Origin: Siphonodentalium dalli
Taxonomy: Eukaryota; Mollusca; Scaphopoda; Gadilida; Siphonodentaliidae
Length of the DNA: 64,000 bases
Direction of reading: 5' to 3'
Assembly: GCA_032622095.1 (NCBI GenBank)
Contig: CP136066.1
Span: 112,243,319-112,307,318 of the forward strand
The notes under the pieces were generated by a model. The model was not told where the DNA came from, searched no databases, and saw nothing but the letters and a program-made list of their open reading frames with translations. Positions 11,613 to 23,799 of the stretch are shown in pieces. The position numbers were made by a program, and so were the translations under genes. The number at the start of each line of letters is the position of its first letter. The first letter of the stretch is position 1.

Positions 11613-11905
11613 CAAGTCTGAGTTTAGTGTGTCTGTCATTTGCAGAATGAGGTCCCCAGAGGGTGAATTTAGTGACGCTATCCCTCATTCTGCTTAGGCC
11701 TCATCTTCTCTGGAAAGTTTCTTTATTATCAAATTTCTATAGAAACTTCTTCACATGGATTCTATTTTCTTTTTATTTTAGTTTCACTATTTCCCCAAAT
11801 TGGCAGATGACACATTGCATAATCAAGGTTCCCAATGGGTGCACATCACAATATTCACCATTTGGGAACTTCAATCTGAGTCTATGTCTGCCATAGCATA
11901 TGAGG
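11613..11905 (+). mobile_element. hAT-like double-hairpin MITE, CAAGCCTGA family, left two thirds
   Basis: It starts CAAGTCTGAGTTTAGTGTG, carries a shortened first hairpin (TTTGCAGAATGAGGTCCCC ... CTCATTCTGC) and then the family's middle segment with GGAAAGTTTCTTTATTATC and CACCATTTGGGAACTTC. The second hairpin and right terminus are missing. Confidence 0.78.
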
Positions 11906-12059
11906 CATGCAGACGGACCCGTTGGGGGGTGCCCACTTCCAACAACTGCACCCCCCCTTGAATCCGACCAAACACAAGTTTTGCATAATTCCATTTCATT
12001 TGTGCACCCGCCCTTGAATCTCAGTGCTCAGGCCTAATAGCCTATATATTCATAAACCA

Positions 12060-12900
12060 TGGAACACTCAGATATTTATTTGAATTGAAAATTGTATAAA
12101 TCCTAACATCTAGTGTTCCAACTCCAGACAAATGCACACAGCTATGGACAAGAGACCAGGACCACCGGGCCGACCATGGTTGCTCGGCCTGGTGTGAGAA
12201 AGTTTTGAAAACTAAACAAGAAAATCGCCAAATCCTAGCATCTAGACTGCCCTCAAGCTTTCGTAGTGTTGGAAATTTCAAACCTCATACTCTCCCTTTA
12301 TAGGATGGAAATTCTCCAACTGCATGATGACTATTTAAGTCCACAATTTTGACCAAATGTTGTAAAATACTGTTTTCTTAAACTAATTAGGAGTTTTTTA
12401 TTGGACATGGGGGAGGGATCATGACACACTGGGCCGACCATGATTCGGCCCGTGTTGGAAAATTTTGAAATCGGAACACAAGAAAATCGCAAAATCCTAG
12501 CATCTAGACTAGCCTCAAGCCTTCCTAGGGTTGGAAATTTCAAACCTGACACCCCCACTTAGGTTGGAAAATTCCAACTGATGTCAATTCCAATGACAAT
12601 GTTGACCATATGTAGGATAATATTGTTTTCTTAAATTAACTAGTAGTTTTTCACTGGCCACAGGGGAGTGACAAGAACACAAGCTTTCCAAGTGTTGGAT
12701 ATTTCCAACCTGACACCATAAGGTTGGAAAATTTCAAACTGATGGCCATTTCAGTCCAAAATTTTGACCAATAGTAGGAAAATATGCAAACATTGGTCCA
12801 AAAACAATAATTTTTCCCCATTAAATAGTCTGAAAATCAAACTACAAGAACATTTTCAACCTACTGTTGGTGTGAAATTTCCAACTGTGAGACCCCCCCC
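12060..12900 (+). repeat. Diverged tandem repeat, period about 264
   Basis: GGGCCGACCATG occurs at 12167 and 12431, each followed by AAATCCTAGCATCTAGACT and then TTGGAAATTTCAAACCT. A third, shorter unit follows at about 12660-12900. Units are diverged and the array is non-coding. It ends in a C-run near 12893. Confidence 0.6.
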
Positions 12901-12936
12901 CCCAAACACCCCGTCGCCATGTCTCTGTCTACAGGG

Positions 12937-13018
12937 GGTGAATTTAGTGCTGCTAGCCCGCTGTGCTGGAGAACGTCACCAAATTCACCCTCTGGGGACT
13001 TCATTCTGCAAATGAAAG
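12937..13018 (+). mobile_element. hAT-like MITE fragment, CAAGCCTGA family
   Basis: A single decayed hairpin of the family: GGGTGAATTTAGTGCTGCTA paired with ACCAAATTCACCCTCTGGGG and CATTCTGCAAATG. Both termini are lost. Confidence 0.65.
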
Positions 13019-13342
13019 TCATAATAAACTCAGTCTTGATTTATAGCCTGCACTATAACTTCATGTGGCCAAATTTAAACAATGGATAAAACACACCTGA
13101 CATTCACAAGGCCTCCGTAGACTAGACTCTCACCACTTTCTAATAATGTAGACTGGGATGAATTCAAATCGAGGATTGGGTCTTTCTTTTACAGCTAGGA
13201 GTACGATTCTAAGTAGAAATGTTAATTCCTGATACATTGCTTATGTTGACCCTGACAAGGATCAACCCCTTGAAACACCTGTCTATAGTACACGCCCACG
13301 TATACATATCAAGGTGTGAATAAAGGTGTCTATTATATTTAC

Positions 13343-14419
13343 CCGTTTGAGAAGCGGCCTTCTGTCATGAACTTCCCCAAGAGCACATTCATCACATTCA
13401 CAGGGAGGTAAATCCTCCAGTCTCGTAGGACACATATCAGTAAATCCATCATGCGGCGAATCCTTCGAATCCATACTTTTCAAGTAATCCTTCAAATCAA
13501 CACAAGAATCAGAAAACTCATCACCGGGGCCAACCTCAACTTTGATCTGAACATCTGACTTCTGCTCAGAAGAAGATTTATGTGTTTCTGAAGAGCTGTC
13601 TCCAGTTGACACTTTTGTCTTATCCATTTTAAAGTATTTTCCTTCGTCAATTCTCTCCAATGATGAAAGATCACAGCCAAACTGTTTTTGCAAAACCTCA
13701 ATGTATGAAGTATAATTCTGTCCCGCCAACAAACTTTTCCTCAAATCACCTTCTGCATCTTGGGTAATCTCTTCAGATAGTGCAGTCGGTGAGATACCAT
13801 TGTAGTCTCTATTGGGTTGCTGGCAGTTTATAACTTCACACTTAAGTACCGAACTGGATTGTTGTTTGATTTCTCTGTGATTGTCTATAATTATCTCTGT
13901 GTCTTCTGCTGCTGACTGACCCTGCTGTTTGCACTCAGAGTTATCAAGATCACTGAGACCACTATGCTGATGTGATTCTCTCTGATTTATAACCAAGTTT
14001 TGTGGCAGTGAATCAGTATTAACTGCGTCTTTATTTCCTCTACCAATGTTGCCTTTGTAGTCATTAAATTTCAAGCTGTCAATATGTTCACAGATCTCAA
14101 TATTGCTGTTGGGTTGAGAACTGCCTACTGTCGGCAAAATGCCAACCCTGTTTGAATCAAATCCATCCAATTTGTGAAAGCCGTTTGCAGGATTAGCACA
14201 TTGAGTAGATACTACAGATGAACAGGAGAAACAGCTGCCACAATCACAATTCTGCTTCTTAACTAAGTTAGTATGAAGACTAGCTATCTCATGGACCTGG
14301 TCGCCCTCACACTGCACATCAGTCAGTGCTATTTGCTCTCTGTTGCCATTAGAACTATTTAGGGAGGTGTTAGTTGGATCCCCTACATTTGCCTCGTTCT
14401 TGTGAGGTGTCTTTTCCAT
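13343..14419 (-). CDS. Exon B: long coding exon of an unrecognised Ser/Asp-rich protein (359 codons, partial gene)
   Basis: An open exon reads MEKTPHKNEA... to ...RRPLLKR and ends at the donor CGG|GTAAAT (13343/13342), phase 0. The ATG has a good context (GGGATGG). Upstream, TGTGCAG|TGAG at 14438/14437 could be an acceptor, but its first codon in this frame is TGA, so this ATG would then be the true start. A shifted acceptor TGAG|AAT is also possible. The protein is hydrophilic and looks mostly disordered. It has a Cys cluster CDCGSCFSC (residues 58-66), a short helix-like stretch SYIEVLQKQFGCDLSSLER (about 238-256), and a second Cys cluster PPCECDECALG (338-348) near the end. The Cys clusters may bind metal (inference). 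I recognise no family. Downstream exons are not identified. It lies in the same orientation as exon A at 50 kb. Confidence 0.72.
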
Positions 14420-14437
14420 CCCAGATAGCGATTCTCA

Positions 14438-16556
14438 CTGCACATATATATATATGAAAACCATTTATCACGGGGACTATCAGAATGAATCCAACAAATG
14501 GTGAAAACTGTTGGTTAAAGAGTGACATGGGTGTGTACATGTATTGTGCTGCCAGTAAAAAAAATTAAGTAAGTAAGAAGTGAAAATAAAAGGGGTACAG
14601 GGGCTTCTTGTGAAAGTGATACAGGGGCTTCTTGTGCTGTCAGTTTTATGATAGGAGATTTTCACCTGGGTTGATGCTAGAGCAAGCATGAATATGAGGT
14701 GGGGGTGGGATCTACGGCTAATATCACTCACAGCAAGGAAAGGTACAAATATCATCTCATCTAATCCATACCTCAACTAATGAGGCTAATTCTTCTTATT
14801 ACTAGCATTGAGATAAATAGACTTTAACAGATGGTAATCTATTACCCATCATTGCTCCTGGTTGGTTTGTGTCAAAGTGATTGCTATATTAAGACACTTA
14901 AAAAGTCTTAAATGTGGTGGTAAAATTCATGGTTCTAACATAGTGTTTGTTGCTATGACATAAAAATAGTTTACCCCTTTCAAATTGAAACAGAAGTAAC
15001 ATCACTGAAATGATGTATGAACACAAAACATGCTGCTGAATAAAATCCCCATCTTAATTAAATTTCATTTTGATCAAGTCTTAAGTTGTTGCATTATTAA
15101 AAAGTTCGAGCATTGAAAACATTCAGTGAAATTCTGTGATGCTAAAATGTGAGAATCAAGCAGCAAGCAGAGACATGGCAAGAGGGTCTCCATTAGAAGA
15201 GGGTGTCAAAGTTGGATTCCAAAGCTGCACTCCTCCCCTTCGATCAGGACCCTAATTCCCAAGTTTTAGAAATGTTATTTGCACCCTTCCCCCTTGACTT
15301 GGAATTTTTCCGTTTGGCCACTTCAAAAAATAAAAAATTATAGCAATATATTTGACTTTTGGTCCATAAACAAATTTCACACTAAATATTGCTTGGAAAA
15401 TCAAACTATTAATAATATTAATCCATTTTTGGTCTGAAATTTCTAACTGATGTCCCTGTCACCCCTACCCCTCCGGTATGTCATCACGTGTCACCCCTAC
15501 CCCTCCGGTATGTCATCACGTCTCTGATTATATTGAAGTCATTCTTTGAGATACTTCAATATATTTGGTTTCACTGTCACAATGATTCACCGTTTGTGGT
15601 CCTCAACAGAGTACATTATGCAGTTCTAATATGCTCTATTTGGTGGGAATCTGTTCAAGGGTATATACTCATCGTGGTGGAAGGCAATTAATACTTACAA
15701 TTTTGGGATTCGAACCAGCCGTTGTTGTTTAAGACTCATAATTTGGGTCTGGCAATGCTGCCTTAATGTGGGCATCACAACAAATCCACGTAATTTTCAT
15801 GGAATTTCACCATCAATAAATTCTAATTACAAGATCAAGATATATACCATTTAGACGTGATTAACTATTTATGAACTGAGTGAGATTATTTCATGGTCAT
15901 CTTTTATACAGTGCTTATAGACCCACTTAGGTGCATGTTTTTGAAGCTATAAAAAGACACTTTGCACACATGTCAGTTTAAATACAAGTTCCCATGTAAT
16001 ATATGATGTAATGTGTCAAATTCACTTTAGCTGGAGATGAGTGTTCTTTTGAATTAAAATAGCATACATTATTCCATATTGGTATTTCAAAGCAGCAATT
16101 GAAAAACAATTGGTTTAAGAGAGGAGGGACATTTATGAAGTGCTATGGTCTGAGGCAGCCCAACAGAGTGAGATGCATAAACTGTCCATAATGATTATTA
16201 ATGATGGTGTATATTAATTACAATGAATCTGAATGTACACGCCCAAATATCCACTTCAGGCATGATAGGACAGACTCCTGAATGTGACAATTCCTCCTAC
16301 AGATATAAAATAAATAAAACAATTTGCCAAAATTAAAGTACACACAAATTTTCAGCCTATATCTACATTTGCTAAATTTAGTGACCTCCAAGTCGAAAAG
16401 TATATGACTTTTTTTATTTTAGTTGAGTTGAGAAAATGTTCCCTTAAATTATTTATATCAAACAAGCAGTTTCTAATGTTTCATTTGGTCTCAAATCCTC
16501 CAGGCAGTATAATTTAATCACGCTCACCTCGTGAAATAAAGGCTCTGGACAACACC
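14438..16556. other. No gene seen; contains a 32-bp direct duplication at 15461-15524
   Basis: A sequence containing CCCCTACCCCTCCGGTATG is duplicated head to tail with a period of 32. On the minus strand near 15700 there is a good B-box-like word (GGTTCGAATCCC), but no matching A box or cloverleaf, so no tRNA is called. If exons A and B share a gene, this region is intron; otherwise it includes the upstream region of exon B. Confidence 0.6.
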
Positions 16557-16960
16557 ACTAATAATATAATAACTAGATGAAACAGGCTCCCTTTGGATGC
16601 TTTATTCGGCATCGGAGGGAGCTGCATGAATAAGCCCATAGTGGACTTATACCAGTTATTCTGTTGGATGGTGCATGCCACATTGAAAACACATAATATA
16701 AAGAGCATACATCTGGTCTTCAAATAGGTTGATATCGAACCTAAATATTCACATTTATGTGGTTCTGAAAGAGGCCCGTAATGTGAGCTTATTTTTTTAT
16801 TTATTGAATAAAAAAATTTTAAATCAAATTTTTTTTTAAACTAACGCTGTTATAACCTCCGCCAGGGTTCACCGTCTCACCACACCAAATTTGGTTGAAA
16901 TCAGGCCAGCAGTAGGGAGAAATATCCGGACAGACAGACAGATCCAACTTGCTCTGATGT
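16557..16960 (+). repeat. Dispersed repeat, CTAGCTGAAACAGG...GACAGATCC family (compact copy)
   Basis: Head CTAGATGAAACAGGCTCCC at about 16572 and tail ACCACACCAAATTTGGTTG to GACAGATCC at about 16945, only about 400 bases apart. This probably shows the basic length of the family better than the interrupted 4863-6002 copy. Confidence 0.65.
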
Positions 16961-17639
16961 AATCAATTACGACATAAACAGCCCTACAACTGTCCCAGTG
17001 AAAACAGAAATCATGATTCTAAGCCTTAAAATAAATGTATTTCCCTGGGGACACAAACTTGAATTAATTTTGCTATAGCCTGGAACAAGGCTCAAGTCTG
17101 AGAGGAAGAACACCAGCTTCTGATCTTTACCATATGCTGAGCTTCTGATCTTTATGATATGCTGTTGCCACAGTTAATCTATTGATTAAGTCAGAGTGAC
17201 TCTTCCTGTATAACCTTATAACACCTCTTCCATGGCGATTTCCTAACCAAATGTCTGCTGGGCTTGAAGAAATCAATGTGATAAAGAAATGATTGATACT
17301 TCCAGACTTGATTTGCACAGGAAAACCTTTGGGACGGGAAGTGTATACATGTTACTTACATAGGACACATCTTGTATACTAGTAGTGAAATTTGAAACAA
17401 AAATAACAAAACAGATGTTCAACCCCCAAATAATGGGCCCAATAACTGTCAAATGTGCACATTTCCTGAAAGAAAATAACAGAATCATAGGAAATTTGTT
17501 GAATTATCTAACTGAATGTTTTTGTTAAACAAGTGCACTTTAAAAGCATGGCTTAATACACTGTTGTTTGCTCAAATTGATTGACATAAAAACAAAAACT
17601 GTTATTTGAAGTGTATGGACACAGAATGAATCCAAAATC

Positions 17640-17860
17640 AACCTTAGGTACTCTTGAGTCCAACAAGGCCAAAAAGTCAGGCAAAATTTGTTGCTCAAAC
17701 CCCATATTCGAACCTGACCTGTTTTTTTCTTGTGATTGTAAATCACATACCAAGTTTTGAGTCGATCGATAAACAGATATTAAAGTTATCATCTAGAAAC
17801 CAAAATATTAATAGACTGACAGACAGATGGATTGATGGATGGATGGACAGACTGATTACA
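17640..17860 (+). repeat. Dispersed repeat, ATTCGAACTTGACCTGTAT family
   Basis: Phrases CCATATTCGAACCTGACCTG, AAGTTATCATCTAGAAACC and a GATGGATGGATGG tail match copies at 29145-29330, 31530-32095, 52375-52700 and 56580-58060. Confidence 0.6.
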
Positions 17861-18545
17861 ATACATAACTGTTTTTCAACAAGTGTGTATGAGAGAACAG
17901 TTAAAAAATCTTAGATAATGTTAAATGTGCAAATAGATTACACAAAAAGTTAGCAGGATGAAGATTGAAAATTTGGAGGTTAATTTACACTGAGACTACA
18001 CTATTTGATAAGATTATAGTTTAGCAAGGGAAGCCAAACTGTCTTAGTACAGGGTAGGTCAGTAAGAATGTCATAAGTTGCTTACTATGTATGATAACTT
18101 AGGTAATTAAGCATTTGGTGTACCAATACTTTTTGTATTAAAATATAAATTTCACTTGGGTATCCTTCAGGCGAATTGTCACTATCTGAGCAATCACATC
18201 TATTTTCTGAGTATGTGGGTCAAGGACTTCTACTCTCGTTTAAATAGAGAAATTCCGGATGTCTGGGTGGTGACCTCAGGTCAATTGTAATTAATCACCC
18301 CAACTACTTAGTATATGGCTACACAAAATACACAAATTACACCCATACAATCCTCCAGCAATGTATGGCTCACCTCAGAAACCTATGTCGAACAATTCGA
18401 CACAGGTGAACCTAATATAAATAGAGTTGCAATAGGAATGCCAAAAAATTATGACTAACTGTTCCGGGCCAGACACATGAAAAACTTCCACACGTGAAGG
18501 TCAATATCACCCAACACAAATCACCTTTATACATGGTCATACAAG
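17861..18545. other. No feature recognised
   Basis: AT-rich sequence with no convincing gene or repeat shared elsewhere in the window. Confidence 0.5.
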
Positions 18546-18804
18546 GAAATGAAGGAGAACACAACATCTGTGACCTCTCATACCATGTCATACAAGTCTC
18601 ACATACTGACCCATACATCGAGACCAACACTCGTCACCGGCGAAACACAGAATATAACTGGATGTTCCTACTAAGGAATGAAGGAGAACACAACATCTGT
18701 GACCTCTCATACCATGTCATACAAGTCTCACATACTGACCCATACACCGAGACCAACACTCGTCACCGGCAAAACACAGAATATAACTGGATGTTCCTAC
18801 TAAG
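18546..18804 (+). repeat. Tandem duplication of a 129-base unit
   Basis: AATGAAGGAGAACACAACAT occurs at 18548 and 18677, each starting a unit that ends GGATGTTCCTACTAAGG. The two copies differ at only a few positions. 129 is a multiple of three, so one frame stays open through both units (a 43-residue repeat). No domain, start context or splice signals support a protein. Confidence 0.85.
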
Positions 18805-19385
18805 GACATTATATCCAGAGAGCACAAACAGGTCAGACACCTTATGGTGAATAATATTAATCTCTACACTATTAGATAAGTCCACTAAAAACAATTTCCA
18901 ATTGTATTCCAACTTGGAGGGGGTTGGTCTCACTTTGCAGACACCCAGCAGGGGATTAACAGAAGGTGCAACACTGGAAATTAGGCCGACCCAAGTGAAG
19001 TGTTGTGTCCAGGCCACCTTAAACGTGTTTATACCAAGGCCGTGTATTAAACTGCATGTTGTCACTTGTTTATCGCGCATATGTAAGTTATACTAACTAA
19101 TGTTCAACATTGTGGCATGTTTGTTGCAAACCTGAAATCGACAGTGTGGAATGATTGTAAAACTGTAAAACAGTTTCATCAATCTACCAAGAAGAAATGA
19201 CTTCTCTTAAAACCAACCCGATGTTGACTGACTTTTTGTGAAATTTCATCAGCGCTTGTGTACCCGAGTATTATCAAACCCGCTTAGTAGTAAGAAATCT
19301 ACAGAATTGGGCGATTAGTTGCTTTAATAGAACCGATGAAATCGACCCGATGATAGTCAGCAAAGTGCCAACGTTTTATAGTTGA

Positions 19386-19568
19386 AATCATCGTTATACC
19401 TTTTCTCGTGCCAAAACCACCCCAGCTCTGCCGAAAGCCCGTCCCAAGATCAACTTGACTGAGCAATATACCACAACAACCACGAACGAAAACTTCATTC
19501 TTGCATCCGATGGTGAAAGTGACAAGATATTGATCTTCGCACAGGGTGACACAGAAAACTGCAACTGA
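19386..19568 (+). other. Possible 3' coding fragment of an unknown gene or element, with AATAAA downstream
   Basis: An open frame ends ...NENFILASDGESDKILIF... NCN-stop at 19568. It is richer in GC than its surroundings and is followed by AATAAA at about 19751. It is preceded in frame by a stop at 19383-19385, and no acceptor keeps the frame, so it would have to be a relic or a terminal exon with an unseen splice site. I do not recognise the family. A decayed transposon tail is as likely as a host gene. Confidence 0.3.
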
Positions 19569-20549
19569 GGATATCGGGAGTCATTTCAAGAGAGTGTACT
19601 TGGCAGGCGAAATAGTTTAAGTAGAGTTCCTGGATGAGATGGCCAAGTTATGCGGTCATTGAGTATATTGTCATTTATAAGTTTATAATTCGTTAATGTT
19701 TGTACCTCATGTTTTTGTTTGATCTATCTGCCTGTATATATTATCCATAGCTAATAAACAGTCATAAATGTAACCCAAACTTCCGTTCTTTCTCATGCAT
19801 AATCAAAATGGATAACAGAAGAAAAAAACCGAATCCAACCAAACCAACTAGGAAAAGCCTAAGTAGTCATTAAGAGGATTATTCACACCTCTACCCCAAC
19901 CTATTGAAAACAATAAGTGTCTGGAAAACAGGTCAACCCCGTTGGAGGGCCATCAGCATAAATTATGTATCAGGGCATTGTACTTTGTTATAAGTGTTAC
20001 CTACAATCTATATCGGTAAAACTGACTTAAATAAAAATAAAAGGAAATTGCAAACTCATTTTAAAATAATGAGCCACCTGCGAAGAAAACTATATTCTTC
20101 AGTTTTGTATTCTGCACTCAAATCTTGAAAACTTTGTCCTCTGTGCATGCGTTATCTCAAGTAGAAAGTGTGGTTCCATCTTGAAGTTCGTGAAGTCAGT
20201 GGTAAGTACCTCATGCCTATGAAACATGAAGTCCACAGTTAATTAATTTTGTGTTCAGTCGTCTTGCCATACATTTTGTTCATTCAATTTAAATCGATTG
20301 GATAACTCGTGATGAAGCCTTGAACTAAATTAAGAATTCTCCGCTATAATTACAATTTCATCCCGTCACTTTGTAACTTCTGTTTGTCAAAATTCTCACT
20401 TGTAATTTATTCTATGTCCAAGCGGTTAAAGCTGAGATACTGTCAACATTATATTTGCAGCTACACCAAACGGTCAACACATGTCTCAGTCTTCAAACAT
20501 TTTTGCTGATGGCTCAATCAATGATTTCACTAGCAAATCGAAGCTGGAG
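19569..20549. other. No gene seen; strong donor-like site near 20201
   Basis: No coding region is recognised. GTCAGTG|GTAAGTACC at about 20193-20208 on the plus strand is an excellent splice-donor consensus and could mark a non-coding exon. A single signal is not enough to call one. Confidence 0.4.
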
Positions 20550-20950
20550 TTAACCCTTTACCCAACAAACCGGCCAAAACCGGACAAATAAAGCTTCAAC
20601 AGCCTAAAATATCTTCGGTCTGTCTCAATAGAACCATACACATATGGATATCATTGGAACCGGCTCCTTGACCACATTGTGATAGTTACAGTTATGCCCT
20701 GTGCCAATGCATTCTCTTATATATGCGAGTCGACCATAGGTCGCCTCGCATATATAAGAGAATGCATTGGCCTAAACAAAAATCTTTTTTTAACACTTTT
20801 TACCATTTTTTCTTACATTCTTTAACAATTTTATAATTTTTAATGTGTTAAGCCAATGCATTCTCTTATATATGCGAGGCGACCTATGGTCGACTCGCAT
20901 ATATAAGAGAATGCATTGGCACAGGGCCGTTCTGTTGGGTAAAGAGTTAA
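20550..20950. mobile_element. TTAA-bounded double-hairpin MITE with alternative termini
   Basis: The element starts TTAACCCTTTACCCAACA and ends TGTTGGGTAAAGAGTTAA, giving TTAA target sites and a clear terminal inverted repeat. Inside are two near-perfect hairpins, at about 20705-20775 and 20853-20925, each built from CCAATGCATTCTCTTATATA and its mirror. The inner hairpins match the family at 1952, 39965 and 48778, but the outer sequence is different. Confidence 0.85.
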
Positions 20951-21767
20951 GGAAGCACTCAGCTAGCATTCATCAGTTATTATCCATTCAAGTATTTTGT
21001 ACAAAGTACAAGTTGGAGGTACAAAGTACAAAGTCTGATAGTTGACAGCTATTATTTCAATCTTTAATTTACTGTATACCTCTCAAACAAAAAGCGAGTG
21101 ATCATTGTGAATTCACTGTTTGATATTCAATTTAATTTATATTTAATTTGATATACCAATTTGACTAGAATTTTAGATTTGACAGACACAATTCAGATGT
21201 TTCAATATTTCAATATCATTTGACTCAAGGAATATGATCGGAATATTGAAAACAATATTCATCAGATGCAGTGGAGCTCAAACAAGTCTCACATTACGTT
21301 AATACATGTAGTTTCGATAGGACAGTTTTATCTTTGAGCTGCTAATAGTGAGTTCTGATTGGCACTACTAATTCCGATGTTTTGGTGGATATAGAAAGTC
21401 TACGACAGGTAATTAAGTTAGACTCACTATTTATATGTGGGTCTGAAGTTAACTTAGACTGAGCTCAAACATCATCCTAACCGCAACATTAATCAACAGC
21501 GGCCTATAACCTGTGAATCTAAAAGCTTGTACAGCCATCAAGTTTATAGCTTATGTATAACTAAAGTTCTCACAACAGATAAAACCATGACCTGATTGTT
21601 CTCAAGAATGGAATCTTATCCATAAGTACATCCTATTAGCTGCTAATTTTTCCACACTTGTGGATAACTAACCAAAATTCTGTACCAGCAATCTGCTAGG
21701 TGTGCTTAATGAGACCACAGAGGATGAAGGCTCCAAATACAAAGTGATTGGTGATGACGGATCAGAC
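20951..21767. other. No feature recognised
   Basis: AT-rich sequence without recognisable gene, RNA or shared repeat. Confidence 0.5.
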
Positions 21768-22234
21768 CAAGTCTGAGTTTAGTGTGTATGTCATTTGCAG
21801 AATGAGGTACCCAGAGGGTGAATTTAGCGACGCTATCCTGCATAGCAGGCTAGCATCACCAAATTCATCCTCTGGGGACCTCATTCTGCATGGCCTCATC
21901 TGTTATGGGAGACAGAGACTCAGATTGAGGTTCCCAAATGGTAAATATTGTGATGTACACCCATTCGGAACCTCGATTATTCAATGTGTTGTCTACCAAT
22001 TTGGGGATATTGAGAAACTTAACTTAAAAAGAAATAGAATCTATGTGAAGAAGTTTCTATAGCAATTTTATAATAAAGAAACTTTCCAGAGGAGATAAGG
22101 TCTAAGCAGAATGAGGTCCCCAGAGGATGAATTTAGTGATGCTATGCCAGATAGCGTCAAGTAGGATAGCATCACTAAATTCACCCTCTGGGGACCTCAT
22201 TCTGCAAATGACAGGCACACTAAAATCAGGCTTG
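21768..22234. mobile_element. hAT-like double-hairpin MITE, CAAGCCTGA family, complete copy (467 bp)
   Basis: The left end CAAGTCTGAGTTTAGTGTG is mirrored by CACACTAAAATCAGGCTTG. Each end carries its own hairpin built from GCAGAATGAGGTCCCCAGAG and GGGTGAATTTAG. The flanks are GATCAGAC and GACCAGAC, an 8-bp target duplication with one mismatch. The middle segment contains GGGAGACAGAGACTC and TTATAATAAAGAAACTTTCC. Eight-base duplications fit hAT elements. The open frame on the plus strand is a by-product of the repeat. Confidence 0.88.
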
Positions 22235-23232
22235 GACCAGACCTCAATACCTGCAGGTCTTACAAGGAATGTCCTGATACAATATGTTTCCAAAAAGTTG
22301 ATAGATGAATGAATGATTGGTTTTCATGATTGATTAACTGTTTTGACTGACTGTTTGATGTTTTATGGCTAGCCAAAGATATCTTTAGTAGGAAGGGCCA
22401 TAACAATATGATTTCAATTGCACGGTGAGCGCCTTTCCTTTCCTTGACCAACATTGGATATAGCATTTGGTTTTGCATCCCTGCCACTGTGCTGAAATAT
22501 TTTTGAAATGATTCCATAAACTTAATTCAAATGCTAGACACACAATGGTGTTCAAACAATTTTATTTAAGATCACTGCATAGACTAACGGGAACCAAGGG
22601 AAACATACCCGCAATATACCCGCACTCAACCCCGAGACCTCTTCTGTGTCCATAACCCCCTGACATCTACCCATTGCCCAATCAAATCCATGCTCAACCA
22701 ATCTAGAGTATAAAAGGAACGGCAAAATCTGCATCTACCCACGCCATCCTGGTCCTGATGAATCATGAAGATACACTTTTTATCGAAAGCGCTAGACCAT
22801 TTTTAGGATATTCAAGTGATTGAGAACTTCCCTAGGGGATCATCCTCGCCTAATTTTCTTTACTCACAACAGAATCACATACAATATGGCCACAAACATC
22901 TCTCACCAGTGTCACACCCATTGACATCAACTTCCCAACACCCAATGTGTCCCTCACCATAGTATTCCATGATGACGACTCGCAAAGGGAAACAAAACGC
23001 ACACGCACAAATCTGGAACAATAAATCTTAGCACAGCACCTTAGCGCGCAAATAAAGCGAGAGATAGCACAGATTTTCGCTCTCCGCGTACCCTACCACC
23101 AGTAGGCACTAACAAGAAGGACTTTAATTAGTCGCCTCCCAAATATGTGTTTATATAGACTAAACAAAATAGTGGTAAATTCAATTACTTCAACCATGAA
23201 TCATTACGTCAGTGTCAGCCAATCACAACATC
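22235..23232. other. No gene seen; TATA-like and CTGATGA...GAAA motifs near 22710-22800
   Basis: TATAAAAGG lies near 22711, and CCTGATGA followed by CGAAAGCG lies near 22755-22790. The latter resembles the core words of hammerhead ribozymes, or the conserved tail of some retroelements, but the bases between do not form a convincing helix II. No gene is called. Confidence 0.45.
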
Positions 23233-23765
23233 TATATATATAAAAGAGTAGGATCTGTCTGTCCATCCGGATTTTTCTCCCAGACTGCTGGTCCGATTCC
23301 AACCAAATTTGGTGTGGTGAGTCGGGGTACCATGGTGGAGGTGTTTACGGCATTAGTTTTTCAAAATTTCGATTAAAAAAAATTTAATAAAATAAACTAA
23401 GAGAAACACATTAAAATTAAAATAAGCTCAATATGGGCCTATTTCAGAACCAAATATAAAGTCCAATATGAACATATGTGAATATTTATGTCCAATCTGA
23501 ACCTATCTGTACAAGGATATGGTGCAGCACCAGATGTACGCCCTTTATATATGTGTTTTCACTGTGGCCCACGCCATCCAACGGAATAACAGTATTAAGT
23601 CCACAATGGTCTTATTCCAGAATCAAATAAGTCCAATACAAATTTGCACAAGGTTATATTGAAGTAGCATAATAAATATTATCTCTTCGCGCACACAAGA
23701 GCCACAGGCCCCTAATGCACAAAGGGGTGCAGGCACCTCAGACACTGAATAAAGGCTCCCAAAAG
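23233..23765 (-). repeat. Dispersed repeat, CTAGCTGAAACAGG...GACAGATCC family (minus copy)
   Basis: Read on the plus strand it starts GGATCTGTCTGTCCATCCGG, continues with CCAACCAAATTTGGTGTGG, and ends near GCACAAAGGGGTGCAGGCAC and GAATAAAGGCTCCC. This is the reverse complement of the 4863-6002 family. Confidence 0.68.
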
Positions 23766-23799
23766 GCTAGTTTAACAATAAAACGATAATGCCAATCAG

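Noticed and set aside
15690-15780. tRNA suggested by the B-box word GGTTCGAATCCC (minus)
   Set aside because: No A box at a suitable distance and no acceptor stem.
18494-18850. Repeat-containing protein
   Set aside because: The open frame is explained by a 129-base tandem duplication; there is no domain, start context or splice support.
22710-22800. Possible hammerhead ribozyme (CTGATGA ... GAAA) with TATA-like box
   Set aside because: The core words are present, but no convincing helix II forms between them and the flanking stems are weak. A covariance-model search would decide.
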